57,729 bases of DNA from an uncultured Myxococcales bacterium (GTDB lineage Bacteria > Myxococcota_A > UBA9042). The stretch spans positions 1-57,729 of the forward strand of contig CAJBNH010000104.1 of NCBI GenBank assembly GCA_903955385.1. The letters run 5' to 3'. Positions 32,820 through 41,801 of this stretch are shown here, one piece after another (the stretch's first letter is position 1; the number at the start of each line of letters is the position of its first letter). A program made the position numbers and the translations under genes. The notes below the pieces were generated by a model. The model did no database searches, was not told the DNA's origin, and worked only from the letters and a program-made list of their open reading frames with translations.

Positions 32820-33281
32820 ATGACCACCGTGTGCGCGAGCATGGCTTTGACCTGCATTCCAGCGATCCGCAACCTGCTTGGCGCCCTGCCGTGGCGCGAC
32901 GTGGTCGTTGGCGTGGCGCTTGTCGCGGTGCTCGGCGCTGCGGGTTGCGCGAGTGACCCAGCGACCTTTCCCACTCGGCTGGAACGCGCCCTTGCATCTG
33001 GGCAGGTGGAGCAGGTCGAGCGTCTGCTGTCCCGCGAGTCACGACCTCTGTTTCGCGCCATGACGGCCACTTCCGCCAGGCGCGACGGTCCGTTTGCCCT
33101 GCTGACGCCCAAGCAGACCGTGCGGACGCTGGGCATCCAGCGAGGCGAGAGCGGCGTGCTGTTGTCGGTGCAAGTGGGCTCAGAGGTTCGGGATTGGGTG
33201 CTGGTCGACGAGGGTGGTGACTATCGCCTGGACCTGATGGCGACGTCTGCTCGTCGGCCTTGGGGCGCCCAGACCTACTGA
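32820..33281 (+). CDS. Small lipoprotein of unknown function
   Basis: 153 residues with a lipoprotein signal: hydrophobic VVVGVALVAVLGAAGC (about 28-43), lipidated Cys43. The n-region is unusually long from this ATG, and a start at 32841 would shorten it by seven residues. The mature part (about 110 residues) begins with an amphipathic helix TRLERALASGQVEQVERLLS and then beta strands ending VRDWVLVDEGGDYRLDLM. This plan recalls small ligand-binding or SnoaL/NTF2-like lipoproteins, but no family is recognised. A strong terminator follows. Confidence 0.75.
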   Translation: MTTVCASMALTCIPAIRNLLGALPWRDVVVGVALVAVLGAAGCASDPATFPTRLERALASGQVEQVERLLSRESRPLFRAMTATSARRDGPFALLTPKQTVRTLGIQRGESGVLLSVQVGSEVRDWVLVDEGGDYRLDLMATSARRPWGAQTY

Positions 33282-33311
33282 CCGCACTGGCCGCAGCTGC
33301 CGCAAAACGCA

Positions 33312-33341
33312 AACACCCGAGGCCTTGCGACCTCGGGTGTT
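33312..33341. terminator. Bidirectional terminator between convergent genes
   Basis: AACACCCGAGG and CCTCGGGTGTT form a perfect 11-base stem with an 8-base loop. The plus-strand side ends in TTCGTTCG. On the minus strand it is followed by TTTGCGTTTTGCG, a better U-rich tail. It sits between the lipoprotein gene (plus) and the RNA-binding protein gene (minus) and probably serves both. Confidence 0.8.
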
Positions 33342-33397
33342 CGTTCGATCCATCGTGTCCAGCTTTCAGGACCTGCCGGAGTCTAGCTCACGAACGA

Positions 33398-33856
33398 CTA
33401 CCACTCGCCGCGGTTGCCGCGACCGCCGCTGTCACGACCGCCACGACCGCCACGACCGCCGCCGCCGAAGTCACGACCGCCGCCGCCGCCGCCAAAGTCG
33501 CCGCCGCCGTAGCCGCCACCACCGCCGCCGTAGCCGCCACCGCCGCCACCGCCGCCGAAGTCACGACCACCACCGCCGCCGCCGCCACCACCGAAGTCAC
33601 GGCGCGGGGCGCGCTCGAGGGCTTCGCTGACCTTGACGGTGCGGCCGTCGATCGCCTGGCCGTCCATCTCGGCGATCGCCGTCGTCGCCTGCACGTCATC
33701 GGTCATCGTCACGAAGCCAAAGCCGCGCGAACGACCGGTCTCGCGGTCGGTGATGACCTTTGCGTCAGACACCTCGCCGTACTGCTCGAACGCCTGACGC
33801 AGCGACGCGTCCACCGTGTTCCAACTCAAACCACCCACAAACAGCTTCTTTGCCAT
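33398..33856 (-). CDS. Glycine-rich RNA-binding protein (single RRM)
   Basis: 152 residues. An N-terminal RNA recognition motif (about 3-80) has RNP2 LFVGGLSW at 5-12 and RNP1 RGFGFVTM at about 44-51, the aromatic pair that stacks on RNA bases. The C-terminal third is a low-complexity tail of Gly runs broken by Arg-Asp-Phe and Tyr (RDFGGGG, YGGGG). This is the same plan as plant and cyanobacterial cold-induced Rbp proteins, which act as RNA chaperones. The start at MAKKLFVGG is preferred to a longer reading with no conserved sequence. The tail produces the visually striking GCC/CCG triplet run in the DNA. Confidence 0.95.
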   Translation of the reverse strand: MAKKLFVGGLSWNTVDASLRQAFEQYGEVSDAKVITDRETGRSRGFGFVTMTDDVQATTAIAEMDGQAIDGRTVKVSEALERAPRRDFGGGGGGGGGRDFGGGGGGGGYGGGGGGYGGGDFGGGGGGRDFGGGGRGGRGGRDSGGRGNRGEW

Positions 33857-34011
33857 TGAACCCACTCTCTTGCTGATCAGCCCAATCCACCCGGGACAAC
33901 CGATTTTGTACCGAAGGCTCCCCATCGTACCACGGCGGCAGTGGCTTGAAAAGCGTGTAAAACGAGGGGGGATCGCGCCCCAAGTCCGCACGGTGCGGGC
34001 CGGAACCGGGG

Positions 34012-34020
34012 TTATCCACA
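34012..34020 (+). promoter_or_regulatory. Single consensus DnaA box
   Basis: TTATCCACA matches the DnaA box consensus exactly. It lies between the RNA-binding protein gene and the dehydrogenase gene. Only one is seen and no AT-rich unwinding element or dnaA/dnaN gene is near, so it is not an origin; a titration or regulatory site, or chance, are the options. Confidence 0.35.
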
Positions 34021-34046
34021 GGCTGGTGCAGGGTTACCGAGACTGC

Positions 34047-34817
34047 CTACTTCGGGGGCATTCGCAGCGCGCCGTCGAGGCGAATCACCTCGCCGTTCAG
34101 CATCGGATTGCGGACGATGTGCTCGGCCAGCTGCGCGTACTCGTCGGGGTCGCCCAGCCGCGAAGGGAAGGGAACTTGCGTGGCGAGCTGCGTTTGCACC
34201 ACTTCCGGCAGCCCGGCCAGCATCGGGGTCTTGAACAGGCCGGGGGCGATGGTGCAGATGCGGATGCCGTTGGGGGCGAGGTCGCGGGCGATGGGCAGCG
34301 TCATGCCGACGATGGCGCCCTTTGACGCGGAGTACGCTGCCTGGCCGATCTGGCCGTCGAACGCCGCGACACTGGCGGTGCAGACGAAGCAGCCGCGCTC
34401 GCCGCCCTCGTTCGGGTCGGTCTCGATCAAGCGGGCCGCGACCAAACGAATCACGTTGAATGAGCCGACGACGTTGACCTGCAGCACCTTGGCGAACAGA
34501 CCCAGATCGTGCGGCCCCTTCTTGGTGACGGTGCGGTTGGCGACGGCGATGCCCGCGCAGTTGACCGCGACGTTGACGGGGCCGCCGAACTTCGCCTGCG
34601 CCGCGTCCAAAGCGGCGGTGATGTCGGCCTCGGAGGTGACGTCGCACGGGGCGAATAGGGCGTTGCCGCCGATCTCTTCGGCGACCGCTGCGCCTTGGCT
34701 GCTCGGCAAGTCGACGACGACCACCCTGGCGCCCAAGCGACCGAAGCGGAGGGCGGTGGCCCGGCCCAGACCAGAGGCGGAACCGGTGACGAGCGCGATG
34801 ACCTTGGTGGGATCCAT
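34047..34817 (-). CDS. Short-chain dehydrogenase, HSD10-like 3-hydroxyacyl-CoA dehydrogenase
   Basis: 256-residue classical SDR: NAD-binding [12 protein letters not shown] at about 11-22, D36 in VVVVDLP (NAD preference), NCAG at about 86-89, and the catalytic S149, Y162 and K166 (YSASK). The phrases [22 protein letters not shown] and [13 protein letters not shown] are characteristic of the 17-beta-HSD type 10 group, which oxidises 2-methyl-3-hydroxybutyryl-CoA in isoleucine breakdown and other 3-hydroxyacyl-CoAs. GGAG precedes the ATG. Position next to the acyl-CoA carboxylase cluster fits branched-chain catabolism. Confidence 0.9.
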   Translation of the reverse strand: MDPTKVIALVTGSASGLGRATALRFGRLGARVVVVDLPSSQGAAVAEEIGGNALFAPCDVTSEADITAALDAAQAKFGGPVNVAVNCAGIAVANRTVTKKGPHDLGLFAKVLQVNVVGSFNVIRLVAARLIETDPNEGGERGCFVCTASVAAFDGQIGQAAYSASKGAIVGMTLPIARDLAPNGIRICTIAPGLFKTPMLAGLPEVVQTQLATQVPFPSRLGDPDEYAQLAEHIVRNPMLNGEVIRLDGALRMPPK

Positions 34818-34901
34818 GTGAGCTCCTGCGGAGTTGCGTTTGGGGGACGCCGACGTGCGGGTTGGGCGACGGGGCAGGGCAACGCTCGCAGAAAACCGCC
34901 T

Positions 34902-35447
34902 CTAGCGCAACGCGGTGCCTTCCAACGCCAGCAGCAGTCGCTTGCGGTCCAAGCCACCGGTGTAGCCGCCCAGACGGCCGCCCTGTTGCAGCACGCGGTG
35001 GCAGGGCACGACCACGGCGACCGGGTTGTTGCCCAAGGCGTTGCCGACGGCTCTGGGGGCCCCCGGCGAGCCGATGCGCGTTGCCAAGTCTTTGTAGGCG
35101 CACGACTCGCCATGGCCCAGCCGACACAGCTCGACGAGTACGCGCTCTTGAAACGGCGGCAGGCCCCGCAGATCTACGGTCAGGTCGAAGTCCTTGCGGG
35201 TACCGAGGAAATAGGCGTCAAGCTGGTCGCAGTCGGGTTCTGGCTGCTCGACGGCGCGGACGAGACCGACCGGCAGACGCTTGCGCAGCTGGGCGACGAC
35301 CTGCTCGAGCGACCCCTGAAGTGCCAGCGCTGCGAGTCCGTGGTCGGTCCAGGCCAGCGCGAGCACCCCAAGCGGCGAGGGATGCAGGCAAGTCAGCAGG
35401 TCGATCGGGTGCTGGGGGCCTGGTCCGGTGATGAGCCGCAATGGCAT
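34902..35447 (-). CDS. ogt: Methylated-DNA--protein-cysteine methyltransferase
   Basis: 181-residue suicide repair enzyme removing alkyl groups from O6-alkylguanine. The C-terminal domain has [52 protein letters not shown] and [18 protein letters not shown]149 in PCHRV is the acceptor, and the downstream Arg/Asn recognition helix is intact. GAGGAAG lies five bases before the ATG. A longer in-frame reading into the divergent carboxylase gene is rejected. It is divergent from the carboxylase beta gene and has no obvious functional link with it. Confidence 0.95.
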   Translation of the reverse strand: MPLRLITGPGPQHPIDLLTCLHPSPLGVLALAWTDHGLAALALQGSLEQVVAQLRKRLPVGLVRAVEQPEPDCDQLDAYFLGTRKDFDLTVDLRGLPPFQERVLVELCRLGHGESCAYKDLATRIGSPGAPRAVGNALGNNPVAVVVPCHRVLQQGGRLGGYTGGLDRKRLLLALEGTALR

Positions 35448-35592
35448 GATCTTCCTCAGAATGGTTGCGCCAGCGCGCTTGGAGCGAGGGGCAGTGGTCC
35501 CCCCCATTCTGACCCTGCCGGTCGCGAACGCAACGACCCCTGCGCGGCCGTCGATTCGACGACAAGCGGCGGCGGTGATACAACGCCGCGCC

Positions 35593-37200
35593 ATGGACAA
35601 GCTAGGCTCTGCCGTCGACCTCCACTCCCCCTCCTTCCAGACCCACCGCGCGCACCACCTGCGCTTGGCGGAAGAGCTGCGCGAGCGGCTGGCCACCGCA
35701 CGAAAGGGCGGGCCACCTTCGGCGCGGCAGAAGGTTCTGGATCGCGGCGGGTTGCTGGTGCGTGATCGGATCTCGCTGTTGCTGGACGCCGGCAGCCCGT
35801 TTCTGGAGGTGTCGCCGCTGGCCGCCTTCGGCATGTACGAGGACACGGCGCCGGCGGCGGGCATGGTCGCAGGCGTAGGGCGCGTCGAGGGCCGCGAGGT
35901 CATGGTCGTCGCCAACGACGCGACGGTGAAGGGCGGCACGTATCTGCCCATCACCGTCAAGAAGCACCTGCGCGCCCAAGAGATTGCCGCTGAGAATCGG
36001 CTGCCGTGCATCTATCTGGTCGACTCGGGCGGCGCCTTTCTGCCGCAGCAGGCCGAGGTCTTTCCGGACCGGGACCACTTCGGGCGAATCTTCTACAACC
36101 AGGCCAGGTTGTCGGCCGCGGGCATCCCGCAGGTCGCGGTGGTGCTGGGCATGTGCACGGCGGGCGGCGCGTACGTCCCTGCCATGAGCGACGAGGCGAT
36201 CATCGTCCGCAACCGCGGCACCATCTATCTGGCGGGACCTCCGCTGGTGAAGGCCGCGACGGGCGAGGAGATCTCGGCCGAGGATCTGGGCGGCGGCGAC
36301 GTGCACACGCGCATCTCCGGCGTGGCGGACCACCTGGCTGAGGACGACGCCCACGCGTTGCACATCGCCCGGCGCATTGTCTCGACGTTTCACACGGTCA
36401 AGCGGCCCGACGGCTACTTTGCCGAGCCCGAGCCGCCGGCCTTCGACCCCGAAGAGCTGCTGGGCATCGTCCCCACCGACCTGCGCGTGCCCTATGACGT
36501 GCGTGAGGTCATCGCGCGCATCGTCGACGGCTCGCGGATGCACGAGTTCAAGCCGCGCTATGGCACGACGATCGTGACGGGTTTTGCGAGGATCCACGGC
36601 ATGCCGGTGGCGATCCTGGCGAACCAAGGGGTGCTGTTCTCGGACTCGGCGCTGAAGGCGACGCACTTCATCGAGCTGGCCTGTGCCCGCAAGACCCCCC
36701 TGATCTTCCTGCAGAATGTCAGCGGCTTCATGGTGGGGCGGCAGGCAGAGCACGGCGGCATCGCGCGCGACGGGGCCAAGATGGTGCACGCCGTTGCGGT
36801 GGCGCAAGTGCCCAAGATCACGGTCCTGATCGGCGGAAGCTACGGCGCGGGCAACTACGGCATGTGCGGCCGGGCGTACCAGCCCCGGTTCCTGTTCTCG
36901 TGGCCGAACTCACGGATTTCCGTGATGGGCGGCGAGCAGGCGGCGGCCGTGATGGCGACGGTCAAGCACGAGCAGCGTCGGTCGGAAGGTCGCGAGCTGT
37001 CGGCGGCTGAGGACGAAGCCATCCGCGCGCCGATCCTCGCCCGCTTCGAGCACGAGGGCAGCCCGTACTACGCAACGGCACGCCTGTGGGACGACGGCAT
37101 CGTCGAGCTGCCACAGACCCGCGACGCCCTGGCTCTGGCGTTGAGCGCGGCCTACAACGCGCCGATCGGCGAGTGGCGGCCCGGCGTAATCCGCATGTAG
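35593..37200 (+). CDS. mccB: Acyl-CoA carboxylase beta subunit, probably methylcrotonyl-CoA carboxylase
   Basis: 535-residue biotin-dependent carboxyltransferase subunit. It transfers carboxyl from carboxybiotin to an acyl-CoA. The N-terminal crotonase-fold half has [51 protein letters not shown] and [20 protein letters not shown]. The C-terminal half has [25 protein letters not shown] and [12 protein letters not shown]. The [13 protein letters not shown] stretch and the total length are typical of methylcrotonyl-CoA rather than propionyl-CoA carboxylases. It heads a six-gene plus-strand run with a hydratase, thiolase-fold protein, DUF35, biotin carboxylase and biotin carrier, as in leucine degradation. 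Confidence 0.92.
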   Translation: MDKLGSAVDLHSPSFQTHRAHHLRLAEELRERLATARKGGPPSARQKVLDRGGLLVRDRISLLLDAGSPFLEVSPLAAFGMYEDTAPAAGMVAGVGRVEGREVMVVANDATVKGGTYLPITVKKHLRAQEIAAENRLPCIYLVDSGGAFLPQQAEVFPDRDHFGRIFYNQARLSAAGIPQVAVVLGMCTAGGAYVPAMSDEAIIVRNRGTIYLAGPPLVKAATGEEISAEDLGGGDVHTRISGVADHLAEDDAHALHIARRIVSTFHTVKRPDGYFAEPEPPAFDPEELLGIVPTDLRVPYDVREVIARIVDGSRMHEFKPRYGTTIVTGFARIHGMPVAILANQGVLFSDSALKATHFIELACARKTPLIFLQNVSGFMVGRQAEHGGIARDGAKMVHAVAVAQVPKITVLIGGSYGAGNYGMCGRAYQPRFLFSWPNSRISVMGGEQAAAVMATVKHEQRRSEGRELSAAEDEAIRAPILARFEHEGSPYYATARLWDDGIVELPQTRDALALALSAAYNAPIGEWRPGVIRM

Positions 37201-37224
37201 CCCCAGGACTTCGGAGTCCCCACG

Positions 37225-38007
37225 ATGATGCGCTTTACCCTGCACGACGGCGTCGGCCGCGCCTGGTTCGACCGGGCCGAGCGACACAACGCGTTCGACG
37301 GCGCCATGCTGGAAGGCTTGCGCGACGCGCTGGACCGTTGGGAGGCCGACGATGCCTGCCGCGTGGTCGTGCTGGGGGCCAACGGGCCGTCGTTCTGTGC
37401 GGGGGCGGACCTGAAGTGGATGGCCGAACAGGGTCAGCTGGGGCCCGAGGTCAATCGACGCAACGCCATCGAGCTGGGCGAGACGTTTCAGCGGCTGGCG
37501 GCCTTTCCCAAGCCCGTGCTGGCGCGCATTCAGGGCGCGGCGCGCGGCGGCGGTGTGGGTTTTGCGGCGGCGGTGGACGTTGCCGTGGCCGTCGAGCGCG
37601 CGACGTTCGCGCTGACCGAGGTGCGGCTGGGGCTGGTGCCCGCGGTCATTTCTCCCTTTATCGTCGAGCGCTTGGGGCCCTCTCAGGCGCGGGCTCTGTT
37701 CCTGACCGGCGACGCGGTGTCGGCGACTGAGGCGCTGCGTCTGGGGCTGGTGCACCACGTGGTGGCGGACGAAGCGGCGCTGGATGCCAAGATCGACGCG
37801 CTGGTGGCTTCCTTGCGGTTGGGTGGCCCTGAGGCGTTGTCTGCCTGCAAGCGTCTGGTAGCTCAGGTGGCATTCCGACCGGCCGAGGCGATGCTGGGTG
37901 CGACGGCCGACGTGCTGGCCCAACGGCGTGCGTCGGCAGAGGCCGCCGAAGGCATGGCGGCGTTCGTGCAAAAGCGTCCCGCCGAGTGGACGCGCACAAA
38001 GACCTGA
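37225..38007 (+). CDS. Enoyl-CoA hydratase family, methylglutaconyl-CoA hydratase-like
   Basis: 260-residue crotonase-fold protein. The oxyanion-hole segment FCAGADLKWM (about 57-66) is the form usual in 3-methylglutaconyl-CoA hydratases (liuC/AUH), and RGGGVGFAAAVDVAVA supplies the second oxyanion glycine. The catalytic Glu is in FALTEVRLGLVPAVIS. It would hydrate 3-methylglutaconyl-CoA to HMG-CoA, the step directly after the carboxylase encoded 24 bases upstream. Two adjacent ATGs are possible starts. The assignment to leucine catabolism rests on motif and neighbours together. Confidence 0.88.
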   Translation: MMRFTLHDGVGRAWFDRAERHNAFDGAMLEGLRDALDRWEADDACRVVVLGANGPSFCAGADLKWMAEQGQLGPEVNRRNAIELGETFQRLAAFPKPVLARIQGAARGGGVGFAAAVDVAVAVERATFALTEVRLGLVPAVISPFIVERLGPSQARALFLTGDAVSATEALRLGLVHHVVADEAALDAKIDALVASLRLGGPEALSACKRLVAQVAFRPAEAMLGATADVLAQRRASAEAAEGMAAFVQKRPAEWTRTKT

Positions 38008-38024
38008 TCCGTAAGAAGAATTCG

Positions 38025-38054
38025 TCTCAAGTGCTTGGCGCTTGCGGCTTGAGA
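38025..38054. repeat. Inverted repeat after the hydratase gene
   Basis: TCTCAAG (38025-38031) and CTTGAGA (38048-38054) are a perfect 7-base inverted repeat with a 16-base loop, which itself can fold as AAGTGC/GCGCTT. There is no T-tract. It may be a partial terminator or an RNA-stability hairpin dividing the carboxylase-hydratase pair from the thiolase-DUF35 pair. Confidence 0.4.
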
Positions 38055-38156
38055 AGCTTGCTGCGGGGGCGCATTCCCTGTCGCGGCACTTCGTGCTAGA
38101 ACCCGAGGCCGTTCGCGTCCAGGGGGGGCACGGATCGACCACAAGCGAGGTTCGCG

Positions 38157-39515
38157 ATGAGGACGGTATACGTGGTGGCCGGCGGGGTCAGCAAGTTTGC
38201 TAAGGCCCGGCCAGACAAGACGTTTCAGGCAATCGTGAAGGAGGCGTACGACTACTGCCTTCAGGATCTGGGCATCGACGCAAGGCAGGCCTTCGAGCTG
38301 ATCGACGGCACGGTGGCGTCGTACTTCTCGGACCACTTCCAGCGGCAATTGATGAGCGGGATCATGGTCCAGGACTACCTGGGTCTGGTGCCCAAGCCGT
38401 CACATCGCGTGGAGGGAGGCGGCGCCACTGGCGGCCTGTCGTTCCAAGAGGCGTGGAAGAACATCGCCAGCGGCCACATGGACACCTGCTTGGTGTACGG
38501 CTTTGAGACGATGAGCCACGTCGAGACGTGGAAGGGCAACGAATTCATTGCGTTGGCATCCGACGTGTCGTTCGACTTTCCGGTCGGCGGCTTCTACTCG
38601 GGCTACTACGCGATGATGGTCGTGCGCCACATGAAGGAATTCGGCACGACGGTCGAGCAGCTGGCCAAGGTGTCGGTCAAGAACCACATCAACGCCCTGC
38701 ACAACCCGTATGCCCAGAAGCGCAAGCGCCTGACGGTCGAGGACGTGCGCAACTCGCCCATGGTCGCCTGGCCTTTGACGCGCCTGGACATCTGCACGAT
38801 GAGCGACGGCGCGGCCGCAGCGATTCTGGTGTCTGAGGACGGCTTGGCGAAGATGGAGAAGGCTGCGGGCCGTCGGCTGCCCAAGGTCAAGATCACCGGC
38901 ATCGGCCGTGGCACCGACGCCATGCGCATGTCGGACCGCCCCCACCAGAGCTTTGACGCCTTCTACGCCGCCAACAGCCTCGACAACGAGCAGGACGCCG
39001 ACAGCAAGGCGTACTACAAAGAGCTGTGGGGCAACGGGTTCCGCTATCCAGGCGTGCACTCGTTCCGCGCCGGTCGCATGGCGTCGAAGCAGGCGTACAA
39101 GCACGCCGGCATCCACGATCCCCTCAAGGAGATCGACTTCGTCGAGCTGCACGACGCCTATACCTCGTCAGAAATCCAGACCTACGAGGACATGGGCCTG
39201 TGCCGTTACGGCGAGGGCGGCACGTTCGCCGAGTCGGGCAAGGCGTTTCTGCCGGGCATCGACTACGGTCTCGACCTTCCCCACCAGCCCATCTGCCCGG
39301 TGAATCCGTCGGGTGGCCTGATCGCCTGCGGTCACCCCGTCGGCGCCACGGGCCTGATGCAGGCGGTGTTCGGGCTGTGGCAGCTGCAGAACACGTTCGG
39401 CAAGCACTTGGGAGACGACAAGCTCCAGGTCAAGGGTGCGCGTCGCGGCGTCGTTCACAGCCACGCCGGCACCGGCACCTACGTCACCGCCACGGTCATG
39501 GAGCGCGAACCCTAG
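38157..39515 (+). CDS. Thiolase-fold protein lacking the nucleophilic cysteine
   Basis: 452-residue protein of the SCP2-thiolase type. Family phrases are RVEGGGATGGLSFQEAW, GHMDTCLVYGFETMS, VELHDAYTSSEIQTYEDMG and NPSGGLIACGHPVGATG. The loop that normally reads ENACASG has Gly89 where the acyl-accepting Cys belongs. The C-terminal Cys/HN-GLGG element is HSHAGTG. H393 of the CGHP motif is kept. Normal thiolysis is therefore unlikely. Cys-less thiolase-fold proteins partnered with DUF35 include the steroid retro-aldolase Ltp2/ChsH2. Here the DUF35 gene follows 72 bases later, inside a leucine-type cluster, which suggests cleavage of a 3-hydroxyacyl-CoA. GAGG precedes the ATG. Confidence 0.88.
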   Translation: MRTVYVVAGGVSKFAKARPDKTFQAIVKEAYDYCLQDLGIDARQAFELIDGTVASYFSDHFQRQLMSGIMVQDYLGLVPKPSHRVEGGGATGGLSFQEAWKNIASGHMDTCLVYGFETMSHVETWKGNEFIALASDVSFDFPVGGFYSGYYAMMVVRHMKEFGTTVEQLAKVSVKNHINALHNPYAQKRKRLTVEDVRNSPMVAWPLTRLDICTMSDGAAAAILVSEDGLAKMEKAAGRRLPKVKITGIGRGTDAMRMSDRPHQSFDAFYAANSLDNEQDADSKAYYKELWGNGFRYPGVHSFRAGRMASKQAYKHAGIHDPLKEIDFVELHDAYTSSEIQTYEDMGLCRYGEGGTFAESGKAFLPGIDYGLDLPHQPICPVNPSGGLIACGHPVGATGLMQAVFGLWQLQNTFGKHLGDDKLQVKGARRGVVHSHAGTGTYVTATVMEREP

Positions 39516-39587
39516 TAGGGCCTCTCGTCGCTTCCCTTCACCGCAACGCTGCATCGACGTGCGAACGTCCCGTGAGGCAGAAATCCC

Positions 39588-40124
39588 ATGGCTGACCACA
39601 TCAAGACGCATCCCGAGGAGTCTCTGGAAGGCGCGGTTGTCTTCAACGTACCGATCCCCACCGACCTGGAAGCGCTGACGGGCATGGCGCCCATCGTCAT
39701 CAAGTACCCGTATCACATCGACTACGTGCATTCCTACGGACAGGACTCACCGTTCTTCGCCGGTCTTGCGAACAAGAAGCTGCTGGGCACCAAGTGCCAG
39801 TCCTGCGGCCACACGTTCGCTACGCCTCGCATGTCCTGCATGCAGTGCGGTGGGGCGACCAAGTGGGTGGAGATTCCGCACGAGGGCAAGGTCCACACGT
39901 TCACCGTCTGCCACTTCGGCAGCGAGGCGTTCCTGCCCGAGTGTCCGTTCGTCCTTGCGCTCATCGAGTTCGAAGGGGTCGACACCCTGTTCCTGACGCG
40001 GCTGATGGGCGTGGACCCGCTGAAGCCGTCGATGGACTGGGTCGGGACCAAGGTCAAGGCGAAGTTCCGCCGCCTGTCGCAGCTCAAGCCGACAGACGTG
40101 TGGTTCGTACCCGTCGGTTCGTGA
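39588..40124 (+). CDS. DUF35 zinc-ribbon/OB-fold protein, partner of the thiolase-fold protein
   Basis: 178 residues. After an N-terminal helical extension of about 60 residues comes a rubredoxin-like zinc ribbon, with C70, C73, C84 and C87 in GTKCQSCGHTF...MSCMQCG, and then an OB fold containing GKVHTFTVCHFGSEAF, PFVLALIEFEGVDTLFLTRL and GTKVKAKFRRL. DUF35 proteins bind acyl-CoA or bridge active sites beside thiolase-fold enzymes. It lies between the thiolase-fold gene and the biotin carboxylase gene. The extension is longer than in minimal DUF35 proteins and might contact the larger subunit. Confidence 0.92.
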   Translation: MADHIKTHPEESLEGAVVFNVPIPTDLEALTGMAPIVIKYPYHIDYVHSYGQDSPFFAGLANKKLLGTKCQSCGHTFATPRMSCMQCGGATKWVEIPHEGKVHTFTVCHFGSEAFLPECPFVLALIEFEGVDTLFLTRLMGVDPLKPSMDWVGTKVKAKFRRLSQLKPTDVWFVPVGS

Positions 40125-40253
40125 CGTGCATCCCACCGCCTGGGCGCGCCATTGGGGGCGCGTCTGGGTCGTGGGCAGATCGGTTACGGTGTGTCGCGCG
40201 GGGGGCGTGGCCAGGCCGTTCGCGAGGGCCGAAGTCCTCGGGAGGCATCGGGC

Positions 40254-41786
40254 TTGAAGAAGGTCCTCATCGCGAACCGTGGCGAGATTGCCATCCGGGT
40301 TGCTCGTGCATGTCGGGTCCTTGGGCTGCGGTCGGTCGCTGTCTACTCGGAAGCCGACGCGATGGCGCGGCACGTGCGCAAGGCCGACGAGGCGGTGTGC
40401 ATTGGCCCGCCCGAGCCCTCCAAGTCCTACCTGGACATTGACCGGGTCATGGATGCCGTGCGCAAGACGGGTGCCGACACCGTGCATCCCGGCTATGGCT
40501 TTCTCAGCGAGAACACGGACTTCGCTCGTGCCGTGATCGATGCTGGCCTGACGTGGGTGGGACCGCCTCCCGGCGTCATCGGCCCGCTGCAGTCCAAGAC
40601 TGGGGCCAAGGCGCAGGCGGAAGCGATCGGGCTTGCGACCGTGCCCGGCGCGGTGCTGGACGACCCGGCGGACGAGGCGGTGTTGGCCGCGGCGGCAAGT
40701 CTGGGTTATCCGGTCATCGTCAAGCCTGAGGCAGGCGGCGGCGGCAAGGGCATGGTCCGCGTCGACCGGCCAGAAGACCTGCTGGCGGCAGTCGCGGCGG
40801 CGCGGCGGGTGGCCAAGGGCGCCTTCAAGAGCGACGGACTGTTCCTGGAGCGCCACGTCGGCCACGCGCGGCACATCGAAGTGCAAGTGCTGGGCGACCG
40901 CCACGGCCAGGTCACGCACGTCCACGACCGCGAGTGCAGCGTCCAGCGTCGCCACCAGAAGATCATCGAGGAGTCGCCCTGCACGGCCATCACACCAGCC
41001 GAGCGCGAGCAGATTTGCGACATGGCGTACAGGTTTGCGAGCCACGTCGGCTACGAGGGCGCGGGCACGGTCGAGTTTCTGTGGGACCCGCAGACCCGCA
41101 AGGCCTGCTTCCTCGAGATGAACACGCGCATCCAGGTCGAGCATCCGGTCACCGAAGTGGTGACAGGCATGGACCTTGTCGTCGCCCAGCTGAGGCTGGC
41201 GGCCGGCGAGCCCCTGTCGCGGGTGTGGCAGCCCAGCGAGCACCTGCCGCGTGGCCATGCGATCGAGGTGCGGCTGTATGCCGAGGACCCAGCGAACGGC
41301 TTCCTGCCCCAAACCGGCAAGCTGCAGCGGGTCATCTGGCCCGATGCGCCGTTTGTTCGTGTGGACGCGGGCTTCGAGACGGGCGACGTGGTGTCGATGC
41401 ACACCGACCCGATGCTCGCCAAGATCATCGCGTGGGGCACCGACCGCAACGACGCGATCGCCCGGCTGCAGGGCGCACTGAGAGAGACCGTCGTCCACGG
41501 CGTGGTCTGCAACCTGCCGATTCTGGTCGATATCCTGCACCATCCTGACTTTGTCTCGGGCAACCTGCACACCACCTGGGTCGAAGAGGTCTATGGCATC
41601 GGCGGTCCTGCCTTGGGCGAGTCTCCCGATCTCGAGGCGCTGCTTGCCCTTGCGATGGCCGGTCCGTCCGGTCCGCCGCAGCGGGTCTCAGCGCGTGAGC
41701 CTGCCAGTCACCCGTACTCGAACGGCTTCGTCGACCCTTGGGCGTCCATCGCGGGCGTCGGGTTCGGCGTTGACGGATCGCGGTAG
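40254..41786 (+). CDS. Biotin carboxylase subunit of acyl-CoA carboxylase
   Basis: 510 residues, starting at a TTG with GGGAGG eight bases upstream; the reading begins KKVLIANRGEIAIRVARAC, the universal start of the family. The ATP-grasp core has KPEAGGGGKGMVRV, DRECSVQRRHQKIIEE and FLEMNTRIQVEHPVTEVVTGMDLV with the catalytic Glu/Arg. It ends about 60 residues after the biotin-carboxylase C-terminal domain with no biotin attachment site, unlike usual methylcrotonyl-CoA carboxylase alpha chains of about 650 residues. The biotin domain is encoded 15 bases downstream. Upstream in-frame codons add no family sequence. Confidence 0.93.
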   Translation: MKKVLIANRGEIAIRVARACRVLGLRSVAVYSEADAMARHVRKADEAVCIGPPEPSKSYLDIDRVMDAVRKTGADTVHPGYGFLSENTDFARAVIDAGLTWVGPPPGVIGPLQSKTGAKAQAEAIGLATVPGAVLDDPADEAVLAAAASLGYPVIVKPEAGGGGKGMVRVDRPEDLLAAVAAARRVAKGAFKSDGLFLERHVGHARHIEVQVLGDRHGQVTHVHDRECSVQRRHQKIIEESPCTAITPAEREQICDMAYRFASHVGYEGAGTVEFLWDPQTRKACFLEMNTRIQVEHPVTEVVTGMDLVVAQLRLAAGEPLSRVWQPSEHLPRGHAIEVRLYAEDPANGFLPQTGKLQRVIWPDAPFVRVDAGFETGDVVSMHTDPMLAKIIAWGTDRNDAIARLQGALRETVVHGVVCNLPILVDILHHPDFVSGNLHTTWVEEVYGIGGPALGESPDLEALLALAMAGPSGPPQRVSAREPASHPYSNGFVDPWASIAGVGFGVDGSR

Positions 41787-41801
41787 GCGGGGGAGGCGGC
41801 C

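Noticed and set aside
33400-33620. Striking CCGCCGCCA triplet run, possible triplet-repeat element
   Set aside because: It encodes the Gly-rich tail of the RNA-binding protein on the minus strand, so the protein explains it.
34012-34020. Replication origin suggested by a perfect DnaA box
   Set aside because: Only one box, no AT-rich element, no dnaA, dnaN, gidA or parAB nearby. Kept only as a possible single binding site.
38157-39515. Ordinary acetyl-CoA acetyltransferase
   Set aside because: The catalytic Cys position is Gly and the C-terminal Cys element is changed, so normal thiolysis is unlikely despite the thiolase fold.
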